From Bradyrhizobium sp. ORS 285 (GTDB taxonomy: Bacteria > Pseudomonadota > Alphaproteobacteria > Rhizobiales > Xanthobacteraceae), in NCBI RefSeq assembly GCF_900176205.1, contig NZ_LT859959.1:1302001-1366000 (forward strand): a stretch of DNA of 64,000 bases, read 5' to 3'. A program made the translations under genes and the position numbers. Shown piece after piece: positions 47,141 through 56,502 of this stretch. Below the pieces are notes generated by a model. That model made no database searches and was not told the origin of the DNA. It worked only from the letters and a program-made list of their open reading frames with translations. The first letter of the stretch is position 1, and each line of letters starts with the position of its first letter.

Positions 47141-49033
47141 TGATCTTGGACAGAGCGGCGCCGGGGCAGCTCACAGAAAGGGCTTCAATGATCTCGTCGC
47201 TCGCGTCACCCTTGGTGAGATCGGCCTCATTCTATCCGTCGACGTGACGCGCTTGGCGCGCAACTGTTCGGATTGGTACCCGTTACTCGACGTGTGCGGA
47301 CATCGTCGCTGCCTGATCGCTGACCGTGATGGGATCTACGATCCCGGAACGCCGAATGGCCGTCTTCTGCTCGGATTGAAGGGCACGATCTCCGAGTTGG
47401 AGTTACACACGATCAGGAGCCGGATGACGACAGGGCTTCTGGCAAAAGCGGAACGCGGCGAATTGGCTTTGCAGCTGCCGGCGGGACTCGCGCGGGATCC
47501 GTCCGGCGTGGTCACAAAAGATCCGAACATCGAGGTGCAACAGCGCTTGCTGTTGCTCTTCGAGACGTTCCTGAAGGTACGAACGTCTGCGCAGGTTATG
47601 CGGGTCCTCGTAGGCCGCGGGCTGGCGCTGCCTCGTCGCGATCGCCATGGGGATCTGCGCTGGCAGCCCGCGACGGTATCGGCCGTGACGGCGATTCTCA
47701 GGAATCCGGCCTATGCAGGGGCCTTCGTCTATGGAAGGACTTGGCAGAAGCCGTCCAGGGTACCAGGGGAACGTCCACAGAAGTCTCCGCGTCGTGGGAA
47801 GGACTGGAGGATCATGGTGAAGGACAAGTACCCTGCCTATATCGATTGGGAGACCTTCGAGAAGATCCAGGCCATGCTGTGCGACAACCGTGCTGAGTAC
47901 CAGCATATCAAGAGCCGCGGCATTCCACGGGATGGAGCTGCCCTCCTGCACGGCATCACCTATTGCGGCGAGTGCGGACACAAGATGGCCGTGCGCTACA
48001 AGGGCGGCAGTCAGTACGTCTGCAACCACCTGAAGATCCAGCGTGGTGCTCCGGAATGCCAGAATCTGCGTGCAGCTCCAATCGATATCCAGGTTGCTGC
48101 AGCATTCCTGGAAGCAGTGGCGCCGGCAGAGATCGACGCGTTATCGAAAGCCCGGAAAGCGCATCAACACTCTGAAAGAGCCCTCCGCCTTGCAGAAGAA
48201 CAGCAGATCGAGAGGCTTCGGTATCAGGCATCCCTTGCGGAACGTCAGTTCAATCGTGCCGATCCCGACAATCGATTGGTGACCGGCGAATTGGAGCGAC
48301 GCTGGGAATCGGCCTTGTTGGATTTGCGCCGAGCCGAGGATGGGTTCGCACAACGCAAGAGTCTCAAATCCAGCGAGCCAGCAGGTGTTCCTCCTGATCT
48401 TCGCGCCAAAGTCGTAGCCCTCGGAAATCGCCTTCCAGGGCTGTGGAACGATCCGGCGACGCGCAGAGACCAACGCAAAGCGCTTTTGCGGTGTCTCATC
48501 GATAAGGTTGTGTTGCGGCGATGCGAGCGCGACAAGGCTACGGTCCGTATCGTGTGGCGCGGCGGTGCAACGACAGAGCTCGTGGTGACGCTGCCCGTCA
48601 ATGCTGTTACAGCCTTGCCCAGATATCGGGAAATGATCGAGCGCATCTGCACGCTTGCAACGAGGGGCGGTCCGACGATGAGATCGCGCTCATACTGACA
48701 ACGGAAGGACATCACTCACCGTGGGAAACGGACAAAGTTATCCCGGCCACGGTGCAAGGCATTCGCCTCAAGAACCGTATAAAGATCCAGCGTCGCCAGA
48801 CACGTTGGCCTGCGATCCCTGGTAGTCTCACCGTTACTAAATTGGCAGATCGCATGCATATTACTGCCAAGTGGATCTACGTCCAGCTTCGCTCTGGACG
48901 TATTGTGACCACGCGTGAACACTCCGGCCGCTTCCTGTTCCCGGACAGCACGAAAGCTCTGAAAGCGGTTCGTCAATTGCGAGACCACCGTGTCGAGAAG
49001 ATCGATTTGAGGGAGCATCATCATGAAAAGTAG
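46965..49033 (+). CDS. Large serine recombinase, frame broken near C-terminus
   Basis: A resolvase/invertase-type site-specific recombinase. The 577-residue frame (46965-48698) begins MGSELVKPDHLDRRAVVYVR; the catalytic domain shows VYVRQSTPHQV with the nucleophile Ser near residue 22, and LSVDVTRLARNCSDW. Then come the recombinase domain (NPAYAGAFVYGRTW), a zinc-ribbon (ITYCGECGHKMAV ... CNHLKI) and a coiled coil. At about 48660 one base seems lost. The family's C-terminus, EGRSDDEIALILTTEGHHSP then LTVTKLADRMHITAKWIYVQ (a helix-turn-helix), continues in another frame to 49033. The catalytic core is intact, but DNA recognition may be impaired. It probably mediates movement of its own element. 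Confidence 0.85.
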
Positions 49034-49055
49034 GGGCATCAACAACAGCCCTCGA

Positions 49056-49114
49056 TCGAAGGCATCGACTGGCGGCATCCGCAGCGGACGTGGCGCCCGG
49101 AAGCTGTGGGTTGA
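49056..49114 (+). pseudogene. IS66 tnpB, 3' part
   Basis: EGIDWRHPQRTWRPEAVG and stop; the displaced end of the tnpB that starts at 46262. Confidence 0.9.
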
Positions 49115-49155
49115 GCGCTCGAACGTAACGGCACTGATGCGTACCGGGCGGAGCT

Positions 49156-50780
49156 GTGATTCCATCTTCTGCGATGATCACAGCCGATTCGCTCCCTGAT
49201 GATGTCGCGACGCTGAAGGCGCTGGTGCTCGCCGGCCAGGCGGCGCAGCTCGCAGCGGAGTCCAAGGCACGCAATCTCGAAGCCGAGGTCCGCGCCCGCA
49301 CGCTGCTGATCGAGCAGATGAAGTTCACGATCGCCAAGCTCAAGCACGAGCAGTACGGGCCGTCGTCGGAGCGCGCCTCGGTGCTCGAACAGCTCGAGCT
49401 TGAACTCGCCGGTCTCGAGGAGGATGCCTCGGAGGCTGAAGCCGAGGCGCATCTGGCAGCCGAGCGGGCCAAGGTTGCCAAGGTCGACGTACGTCCGTTC
49501 GCGCGCCGGCGCCCGGCACGGCGGCCGCTGCCCGAGCACTTGCCGCGCGAGCGCATCGTGCATCCTGCACCGGCCAATTGCCCCTGCTGCGGCGGCAACA
49601 GGCTGCGCAAGATCGGCGAGGACGTGACCGAGACGCTGGAGCTCGTCCCACGACAGTGGAAGGTGATCCAGCATGTGCGCGAGAAGGTCTCCAGCCGCGC
49701 CTGCGAGGCGATCACGCAGCCGCCGGCGCCATTCCATCCGATCGCGCGCGGACGCGCGGGACCGCGCCTGCTGGCGCACATCCTGTTCGCCAAATACGGG
49801 CTGCACCTGCCGCTCACCAGACAGAGCACGACCTATGGGCATGAGGGCGTGGCTCAACGTCTCGACGCTGGCCTACTGGGTTGGCGCAGCAGCTGCGACC
49901 TTGATGCCGCTGGTCGAGGCGATCAAGGCGCATGTCCTCATTGCCGAGCGCATCCATGCCGACGACACCACGGTGCCGGTTCTGGCCAAGGGCAAGACGC
50001 GCACGGGGCGCGTCTGGACCTATGTGCGCGACAATCGGCCCTTCGCCGGGCACGCGCCGCCGGCAGCCTTGTTCTTCTACTCGCCCGACCGCTCCGGCAC
50101 CCATCCCGAGGCGCATCTTGCGACCTGTGCCGGACCGATGCAGGCGGACGCCTATGCCGGCTAACAGGCTCTACGATCCATCGCGGAAGCCGGGCCCGAT
50201 CATTGAGGTCGGTTGCTGGGCGCATGCACGGCGCAAATTCTTCGAGATCGCACGGCTGAAGAAGGCGCCGATCGCGATCGAAGCGATCGCGAAGATCGAC
50301 GCCCTGTTTGCGATTGAGCGCGAGATCAACGGTCTGCCGGCCCACGAGCGCAAAGCCGCGCGCCATGCGCGCAGCCGCCCGCTGGTCGATGAGCTTCATA
50401 CCTTCCTGCACGAGCGCCGCGCCAAGATCTCCGGCAAGAGCGAGACCGCCAAGGCGATCGACTACAGCCTCAAGCGCTGGGAGGTGTTCACGCGCTTCAT
50501 CGACGATGGCCGGCTGTGCATGACCAACAACGCGGCCGAACGCGAGCTGCGCGCCGCGGCCGTCGGCCGCAAGAACTGGACCTTCGCCGGCTTCGACGAT
50601 GGCTGCCGCCGTGCCGCCGCCATCTACACCCTGATCCAGACCGCCAAACTCAAGGACGTCGATCCGCAGGCCTGGTTGACGGACGTGCTGCTGCGGATCA
50701 ATGATCATCCGGCGTCGAGGCTCGACGAGCTGCTGCCGTGGAATTGGTCAAAACCCACACCCCTTGTCGCCGCTGCTTGA
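49156..50780 (+). pseudogene. tnpC: IS66 TnpC transposase, frameshifted
   Basis: Starts MIPSSAMITADSLPDDVATL. Motifs are spread over three frames: CPCCGGNRLRKIGEDVTETL, then a 2-bp loss near 49858 (after HEGVA), IHADDTTVPVLAKGKTRTGR, another 2-bp loss near 50163 (after ADAYAG), and NNAAERELRAAAVGRKNWTF to the normal LLPWNW end. The full length would be about 540 residues. Neither break is at a long homopolymer, so they are probably genuine. Confidence 0.9.
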
Positions 50781-50784
50781 TCAG

Positions 50785-51156
50785 ATGAAGATCGCGTTTA
50801 ACGGAACTGACTTGTCGATTGCCACTGTCGAGCATCTGAGCCTTGCTCTGGATCGCTTCGACAAGCAACCGCAGTTCGAACTCTGGATATCGGTACCGAA
50901 CGGTCAGTCCTTAGCTATGCTGCGCAATGGTAGCCACGCTTGGCTTATGTATCTGCGGTTCAATGGTGATAGCGGCGTCGTGACAAAGGGTAACCCAGAC
51001 CATCAGGGAACCAGCGCTTACACACTCTCCAACGGGCAGGTCGACGAGCATCCTCTATCCTGGTGCATAGATCTAGAAGAATGCTACAAAGCGATTGCGT
51101 ACTTCTTCGTCAATGACGGAGCACGATACGATCACGTCGCGTGGCAAATCGCGTAG
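50785..51156 (+). CDS. Imm1-like immunity protein, IS66 cargo
   Basis: A 123-residue protein that resembles the Imm1 family of immunity proteins, which neutralise secreted polymorphic toxins. Features: WISVPNGQSLAMLRNGSHAW, LMYLRFNGDSGVV, YTLSNGQVDEHPLSWCIDLE and a terminal DHVAWQIA, in family order. It starts five bases after the tnpC stop and ends 55 bp before the IS66 right terminal repeat, so it lies inside the element. No cognate toxin is nearby. The frame extends upstream into tnpC, but the ATG at 50785 is the sensible start. The family assignment rests on memory of motifs, not a search. Confidence 0.7.
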   Translation: MKIAFNGTDLSIATVEHLSLALDRFDKQPQFELWISVPNGQSLAMLRNGSHAWLMYLRFNGDSGVVTKGNPDHQGTSAYTLSNGQVDEHPLSWCIDLEECYKAIAYFFVNDGARYDHVAWQIA

Positions 51157-51231
51157 CAGATCTGCCGCGGTCTGGGCCGGATGGATACTCCGCGCGGGCT
51201 ACTCCGCCCGTGGTCTTCACCGGATGCGTAC

Positions 51232-51239
51232 CACATCTC
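51232..51239 (+). repeat. 8-bp target duplication, right copy (IS66 with cargo)
   Basis: CACATCTC, matching 45808-45815. IS3 sequence then continues (GTGGGCGTTCACGGGATGAGC) to 51260. Confidence 0.93.
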
Positions 51240-51300
51240 GTGGGCGTTCACGGGATGAGCGTAACGCTCCGCCGAGGGGCGGCTTGGCAATCTGGCGTAG

Positions 51301-51720
51301 GTGCTGAGAACTGTCCTTATGGACAGAGATAAGCACAGAGCCCAGGTCGAGCGGCTTGAAGTGGTTGAGACGGGTTGGCGGCGGCGCTGGTCTGAGGATG
51401 AGAAGCTCAGGCTCGTGATGGAGAGCCTACAGGGGAGCCGGCAGGTTTCGGCGACAGCTCGGCGATACGGCATCTCTCGTTCTTTGCTTCTCAAGTGGCG
51501 GCGTCTGTTCCGCGCTGAACGGAATGAAGCCGGGTCGGGACGGGGCTTCGTTCCTGCAAAGGCAGATCCCTTGGCGACGCATGATCCAGTCGAGCCGACC
51601 GGCGGCGGTGCGATTGAGATCGAGTTTGCGGCCGGAGCCAGAATGCGGATCACCGGCGCAGTCGATGAGGCGACGCTGAAGGCTGCCGTCGCGGCGTTGA
51701 CGGACGGGCGAACGCGATGA
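51301..51720 (+). CDS. tnpA: IS66 TnpA
   Basis: 139 residues, MLRTVLMDRDKHRAQVERLE, with the helix-turn-helix region ARRYGISRSLLLKWRRLFRA. Complete. An internal ATG seven codons in (MDRDKHRAQ) is an alternative start. Confidence 0.92.
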   Translation: MLRTVLMDRDKHRAQVERLEVVETGWRRRWSEDEKLRLVMESLQGSRQVSATARRYGISRSLLLKWRRLFRAERNEAGSGRGFVPAKADPLATHDPVEPTGGGAIEIEFAAGARMRITGAVDEATLKAAVAALTDGRTR

Positions 51721-52064
51721 TCCCAATTCCGTCAGGGATACGCGTGTGGATCGCGACCGGCCACACCGACATGCGCCGTGGCATGCAGAGCCTGGCGCTT
51801 GGAGTCCAGGAGAGCCTGAAGCGCGACCCGCATGCCGGCGATCTCTACATCTTCCGCGGCCGTCGCGGCGATCTGGTCAAGATTCTCTGGCATGACGGGT
51901 TGGGTATGTCGCTGTACGCCAAGCGCCTGGATCGCGGCAGGTTCATCTGGCCTTCGGCGTCGGACGGCGCGGTGTCGATCTCGGCCGCGCAGATGGCTTA
52001 CATGCTCGAGGGCATCGACTGGAGACATCCGCAGGCAAGCTGGCGACCGCAAAGCGCGGGTTGA
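51717..52064 (+). CDS. tnpB: IS66 TnpB
   Basis: 115 residues, MIPIPSGIRVWIATGHTDMR to GIDWRHPQASWRPQSAG, intact, four-base overlap with tnpA. Confidence 0.94.
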   Translation: MIPIPSGIRVWIATGHTDMRRGMQSLALGVQESLKRDPHAGDLYIFRGRRGDLVKILWHDGLGMSLYAKRLDRGRFIWPSASDGAVSISAAQMAYMLEGIDWRHPQASWRPQSAG

Positions 52065-52133
52065 GCCAATAATCCTTCGGCTTTGGGCGTTTGGGGAGTC
52101 ACAATACCTTCGATCTGTGATTCACTGCGCTGT

Positions 52134-53748
52134 ATGAATGCTGAGCGCGACGCCGGTCCCGATGACATAGCGGCCTTGAAAGAGGCGCTGGCAGCCGAGC
52201 GCGCCAGGGGTTTGGAAATTGCGGCGGAGCTGGCTGTCGCCCGCGCGAAAGCCTCGGAAGACAGCGCGCTGATCGCCCAGCAGAAGCTGCAGATCGCCAA
52301 GCTGCGGCATCAGATCTACGGACAACAGTCGGAGCGCTCGTCGCGGCTGATCGAGCAGTTGGCGCTGACCTTCGAGGAACTGGAAGTCGACGCCACCGAG
52401 GACGAGCTGTCGGCAGAGCAAGCCGCGGCCAGGACGACGACCGTCCGCGTATTTACGCGCAAGCGTGCGGAGCGCCAGACCTTCCCGGAGCATCTGCCGC
52501 GCGAGCGGGTTGTGATCGATCCGCCACCCGCGTGCGAGTGCTGCGGCGGCCATCGCCTGCGCAAGATCGGCGAGGACGTGACGCGGACGCTGGAGGCTGT
52601 GCCGCGGCAGTGGAAGGTTGTCGAGACGGTGCGGGAGAAGTTCTCCTGCCGTGACTGCGAGAAGATCAGCCAGGCGCCTGCGCCGTTCTACGCCGTGGCG
52701 CGGGGATGGGCTGGTCTGAGCTTTGTTGGCCATGATCATGTTCGAGAAGTTCGGCCAGCATCAGCCATTGAACCGCCAGGCCGAGCGTTACGCCTTGGAA
52801 GGCGTGCCGATCGCGCTGTCGACCATGGCGGATGCCGTTGGATCGGTCTGTGCGTCGCTGGAACCTCTGCTACGCCTAGTCGAATCCCACGTTCTGGCGG
52901 CCGAGCGCCTTCATGCTGATGACACGACCGTGCCGGTGCTGGCCAAGGGCAAGACCGATACGGGGAGATGCTGGATCTACGTCCGGGACGATCGGCCGTT
53001 TGGCGGCGCCGACCCGCCGGCAGCGATGTTCTACTACTCCCGCGGCCGCAGGGGCGAGCACCCGCAGAAGCATCTGGCAGGCTATGCCGGCATCCTGCAG
53101 GCCGATGCCTATGACGGGTATAACCAGCTCTATCTGGCGGAGCGCCAACCTGGAGCGATCCGCGAAGCGGCGTGTTGGGTACATGCCCGGCGCCCGTTCT
53201 TCGTCATGGCCGACATCGACGAGAACGCGCGACGCAAGGCTTCCGGCAAGAAGGACATTCCGCTGTCGCCGATCGCGGTCGAGATGGTGCGACGGATCGA
53301 TGCATTGTTCGAGATCGAACGTTCCATCAATGGCAGCAGCGCCGAGGAGCGCGTTCGGGTGCGGCAGGCACTGAGCCGGCCTCTGATCGAGGACCTGCAG
53401 GTCTACATGCGCGAGCAACTCGCCAGATTGTCCCGTGGCCACGACCTCGCCAAGGCATTCAACTACATCCTCAAGCGCTGGCCGAGCTTCACCGCGTTCC
53501 TCGATGACGGGCGGATCTGCCTCTCGAACAATGCCGCCGAGCGTGGGCTGAGAGGCATCGCTCTCGGTCGAAAGTCCTGGCTGTTCTGCGGCTCCGATTG
53601 CGGAGGTCGGCGCGCGGCGGCCATGTACAGCCTGATCGTCACGGCCAAAATGAATGGTATCGATCCGCAGGCCTGGCTCGCCGATGTCCTCGCGCGCATC
53701 GCAGCTCATCCGGCTCACCGGCTGGACGAATTGCTGCCCTGGAAATGA
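52134..53748 (+). pseudogene. tnpC: IS66 TnpC transposase, single frameshift
   Basis: Starts MNAERDAGPDDIAALKEALA. Closely related to the intact 550-residue protein at 25909. One extra base near 52720-52726 (AGCTTTGTTGG region) shifts the frame at the WAGLS/LAMIMFEKFGQH boundary. The downstream frame has HADDTTVPVLAKGKTDTGRC, LQADAYDGYNQLYLAE and NNAAERGLRGIALGRKSWLF intact to LLPWK. It could be functional if the extra T is a sequence error. Confidence 0.9.
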
Positions 53749-53779
53749 CATCGGCATCAGCGCTCTCCGCTCGTGCGGC

Positions 53780-53914
53780 ATGACCATGCACGTCAACAAG
53801 GTTCATCACGTCACCACCACCACCCAGGTAGCGAAAGACCTCGGGGAGGACGAAAGCTGGCTGAGCGACGTCGCCAACGAGATGGAGATCGAGGACGGCA
53901 TGATCTGGGAGTGG
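53780..53914 (+). pseudogene. IS66 passenger gene, 3'-truncated
   Basis: MTMHVNKVHHVTTTTQVAKD, EDESWLSDVANEMEIEDGMI: the first about 45 codons of the 73-residue passenger protein found intact at 25691-25912. The frame then enters IS3-relic sequence. Confidence 0.82.
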
Positions 53915-54540
53915 CCTCAAGCGGGCCCTCGGCACACGTGCGCCGATGACGGTGCCGCTGCTCCCGAATGATCGCTGGTCGCTCGACTTTGTGTCGGGTC
54001 AGATGACCGACGGACGGCGCTTCCGCATCCTGACCGTGGTCGACGACTGCGCCGCGAGTGCCTGGCGCTGGTGGCCGACACCTCACTCTCGGGCGCCCGG
54101 GTCGCTCGGGAGCTGGACCGGCTGGTCGCCGCGGCAAGCCCAGGATGGTGGTGAGCGACCACGGCAGCGAGCTCACCAGCAATGCCATCCTGACATGGGC
54201 CGATGAGAGCCGCATCGCCTGGCACTACATCGCGCCGGGCAAACCCATGCAGAACGCCTTCATCGAGAGCTTCAACGCCCCCCTTGCGGGATGAACGGCT
54301 GAATGAGACGCTGTTCACCTCGCTCGCCCAGGCCCGCGTCGCTCTCCGGTGCTGGCGGCCGACTATAACGACGCTCGGCCGCCCTCGCAGCTCGGATGGA
54401 AGACGCCATCCGAGTTTGCCGCAACCTGCCATCCGCGTCGGGATCTGGCGCTGCGCTGTAAAGGCTCCGCGCCAGCTCCCGCCGCTACCACCGCCCATAT
54501 GGGCACATCTAACCAACCGAACGAACTCAGGTCTGGATAA
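53915..54540 (+). pseudogene. IS3-family orfB relic
   Basis: Three frames share one OrfB: WSLDFVSGQMTDGRRFRILT (first Asp), VVSDHGSELTSNAILTWADE (second Asp), MQNAFIESFNA (Glu), then DERLNETLF, and WKTPSEFAATCHPRRDLALR at the end. Frame changes near 54055, 54290 and 54350 make it non-functional. The same relic is seen at 39240-39637; a smaller terminal piece is at 56050-56160. Confidence 0.85.
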
Positions 54541-54783
54541 AACTCGGGGACAAGGTCACGGGTGGTGCTGTAGCCGACCACGATCATCGACCAGCGAGGT
54601 ACGCCGAGTTCGATCGTTTTGGACGCCCAACCCGCGCCACTCGGCGTACAATCGACCAGGACTTTAAACGCTTCCCTATTCGTTAAGGCTGAAACGAGCG
54701 CTTCGAGAGCTAACGCTCCGGTGATCTGGAGGATTCCCGACCGGGCTTGAATCGCAGCTCTACTCATTCCGGAGCCAACCTGC

Positions 54784-55914
54784 TCAACGAAAGATACGGG
54801 GTGAAGCTCCCAGCAACAGCTGAGACAGAAAGGGATTCTCGCTTATCATTTTACGCACTAGAAGCGCGAACAGAACCAACGTACCGCCCAGAATTGCTCC
54901 GACGGCCAGCCCGGTTGCAAGATCCGGAGGTTCTGCGTACTGGATCGAATCCATAAGGCGAAACACTGTACCTTGGATCAAATACAATAACAGCGTGCTC
55001 TGTCCTATATCGATAGCAATAAAGCGGAAGACTCGAGTTGAGCGGCCCAGTCTCCAGCATCGCGAGAGAAACTCACTCATGATTGCTGAGGCGGCCGCAG
55101 AACCAAAGAGCATCAGAAGCACGCTCTTCGCCGAGATCAAATCCCGCACCAGTGCAAGATTGTTATAGACGTACGTGTCCCTATGCCAGACTAAGAATGA
55201 CGCACATGCTGCAATATAGACAAACGCGATCAAGAGCAGCTTGTACCCCCCCCTCATCCGCGTCCAATGCGCTCTCGACTGCGAAAATGCGAAACCCAAG
55301 CAGAAAAATGGATAAGTGTATTTTATAAGTGGAACAATCGAGATTGTTAGCGGCGTGAGCTCGACTGCTACGACTGATAGGAGCAATAGCAAGGGCAACG
55401 AACGATCGAAGATCAAGAGCAATTTGACGAACAGAAAACAAATAAAAGCGGCCCAGACAAACCAGTACGTACCGACCACATCATACAATAATGCCAAACT
55501 GAAGCCCGTAGCGTCATGTGGGCTGGGAAATGCAGCCAATTTTACCGTCTCCAGGACAGCGCACCAAAACAGCATGGGCAGCAAGAGCTGTAACGCCCGA
55601 TCCCAGACGGCACAAGCCAATGACTTTTGTAGCAGCGCACGGCAAGAAAGGTATCCACTTATTGCCATAAATAGAGGCATATGAAACATGTAGATCCATT
55701 TAAAGTATGGCGAACACCAGAAGCCGTCATCTCGGTAGATAATATACTGTATTAGGTGACCCACAATCACCAGAACGATGAGCACCCCTTTGGTAAAATC
55801 CAAAGATAAATCGCGATCGTTGGCTTCTGGCGTCTCAGCCGTCCCAACCCCAGTCAAGTTTTGCGAGTTTAAGTCGACGATTCTGCAACGGATATGATTC
55901 AAGATCGATCTCAT
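54784..55914 (-). CDS. nolL: NolL-like O-acetyltransferase (acyltransferase 3 family)
   Basis: A 376-residue integral membrane acyltransferase. After a 35-residue leader it shows RDLSLDFTKGVLIVLVIVGH, with the family's His in the first helix, and MPLFMAISGYLSCRALL, typical of acyltransferase 3 proteins. Roughly ten membrane segments follow (for example YWFVWAAFICFLFVKLLLIF). In rhizobia NolL acetylates the fucose added by NodZ, and NodX is a related enzyme for other positions. With nodZ and noeL in the window NolL is the better guess, but the family is broad. It reads away from nodABC, separated by an IS407-group element. No nod box was found upstream. The inner-membrane location is predicted. 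Confidence 0.7.
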   Translation of the reverse strand: MRSILNHIRCRIVDLNSQNLTGVGTAETPEANDRDLSLDFTKGVLIVLVIVGHLIQYIIYRDDGFWCSPYFKWIYMFHMPLFMAISGYLSCRALLQKSLACAVWDRALQLLLPMLFWCAVLETVKLAAFPSPHDATGFSLALLYDVVGTYWFVWAAFICFLFVKLLLIFDRSLPLLLLLSVVAVELTPLTISIVPLIKYTYPFFCLGFAFSQSRAHWTRMRGGYKLLLIAFVYIAACASFLVWHRDTYVYNNLALVRDLISAKSVLLMLFGSAAASAIMSEFLSRCWRLGRSTRVFRFIAIDIGQSTLLLYLIQGTVFRLMDSIQYAEPPDLATGLAVGAILGGTLVLFALLVRKMISENPFLSQLLLGASPRIFR

Positions 55915-56160
55915 CGATTATCGTTCACAGCATCCCACGTCGAAGCCGTACACAATAGCTCGCTAGCAGCCGATATTCAACTGCATGGCGCAGGTCTTAC
56001 CTATATACGTAAGAGCAATAAGCATAAACGGTGATCTTACTCTCAATTTTATCTAGGTCCGAGTTTGGTCGGCCGGTTGGATGTTCCCATTCGGCCGGTG
56101 GTAACGGCAGAAGCTGACGCAGAGGTCTCGATATGGGCAGCACCAGATCTCGATGTGACC
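55915..56160. other. Gap with IS3 terminal relic
   Basis: About 250 bp. The right half (56050-56160) is a decayed version of 54467-54540 in the opposite orientation. No promoter element for nolL was recognised. Confidence 0.5.
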
Positions 56161-56235
56161 TGAGGCCGGGAAACTGGACCATTATTGGCTAGAGTCTTGC
56201 GCTGCCGATTCCCCGGCTGGGAAGAGCGGAAGACG

Positions 56236-56502
56236 ATGAAGGCCTCGAAGTTTTCGGACGCCCAGAAGGCGTTCATTCTGAAGCAGGGCAAGGACGGCGT
56301 GCCGGTCACGGACATCTGCCGCAAGGCCGGGATCAGCCCAGCGACCTATTTTAGTTGGAAGAAGAAGTACGACGGGCTGCTGCCGACCGAGATGCGGCGG
56401 CTGAAGCAGCTTGAGGACGAGAACGGCAAGCTGAGGAAGCTGGTGGCCGATCTGTCGCTCGACAAGGAGATGCTGCAGGACATGATCCGCCGAAAGCTGT
56501 GA
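56236..56502 (+). CDS. IS407-group OrfA
   Basis: 88 residues, MKASKFSDAQKAFILKQGKD, intact, GTGA overlap with orfB. Confidence 0.92.
   Translation: MKASKFSDAQKAFILKQGKDGVPVTDICRKAGISPATYFSWKKKYDGLLPTEMRRLKQLEDENGKLRKLVADLSLDKEMLQDMIRRKL

Larger units (their letters stand above)
46561..49055 (+). mobile_element. Serine-recombinase element inserted in tnpB
   Basis: About 2.5 kb separating the two halves of tnpB, with limits set by comparison with the uninterrupted tnpB at 16450. The edges carry GGGC and GCCC as short inverted ends, with TCGA around both junctions. It holds a DUF5372-like gene, a small frame and a recombinase gene, all rightward. I do not recognise it as a named IS family. Confidence 0.8.
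45816..51231 (+). mobile_element. 5.4-kb IS66 element with cargo gene and nested recombinase element
   Basis: Left end GTAAGCCCCCGGTGACGGCC (45816-45835). The right end at 51212-51231 is its imperfect inverse (GTACGCATCCGGTGAAGACC on the minus strand). A perfect 8-bp target duplication flanks the whole. Contents in order: tnpA, tnpB split by a 2.5-kb serine-recombinase element, frameshifted tnpC, and an Imm1-like gene before the right end. Confidence 0.92.
51261..53914 (+). mobile_element. IS66 element, right end missing
   Basis: Begins GTAACGCTCCGCCGAGG at 51261, only 29 bp after the end of the preceding IS66 and in the same IS3 remnant. Carries tnpA, tnpB, frameshifted tnpC and part of the 73-residue passenger gene, then is cut by an IS3 relic near 53914. 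The expected right terminal repeat is absent. Confidence 0.88.
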
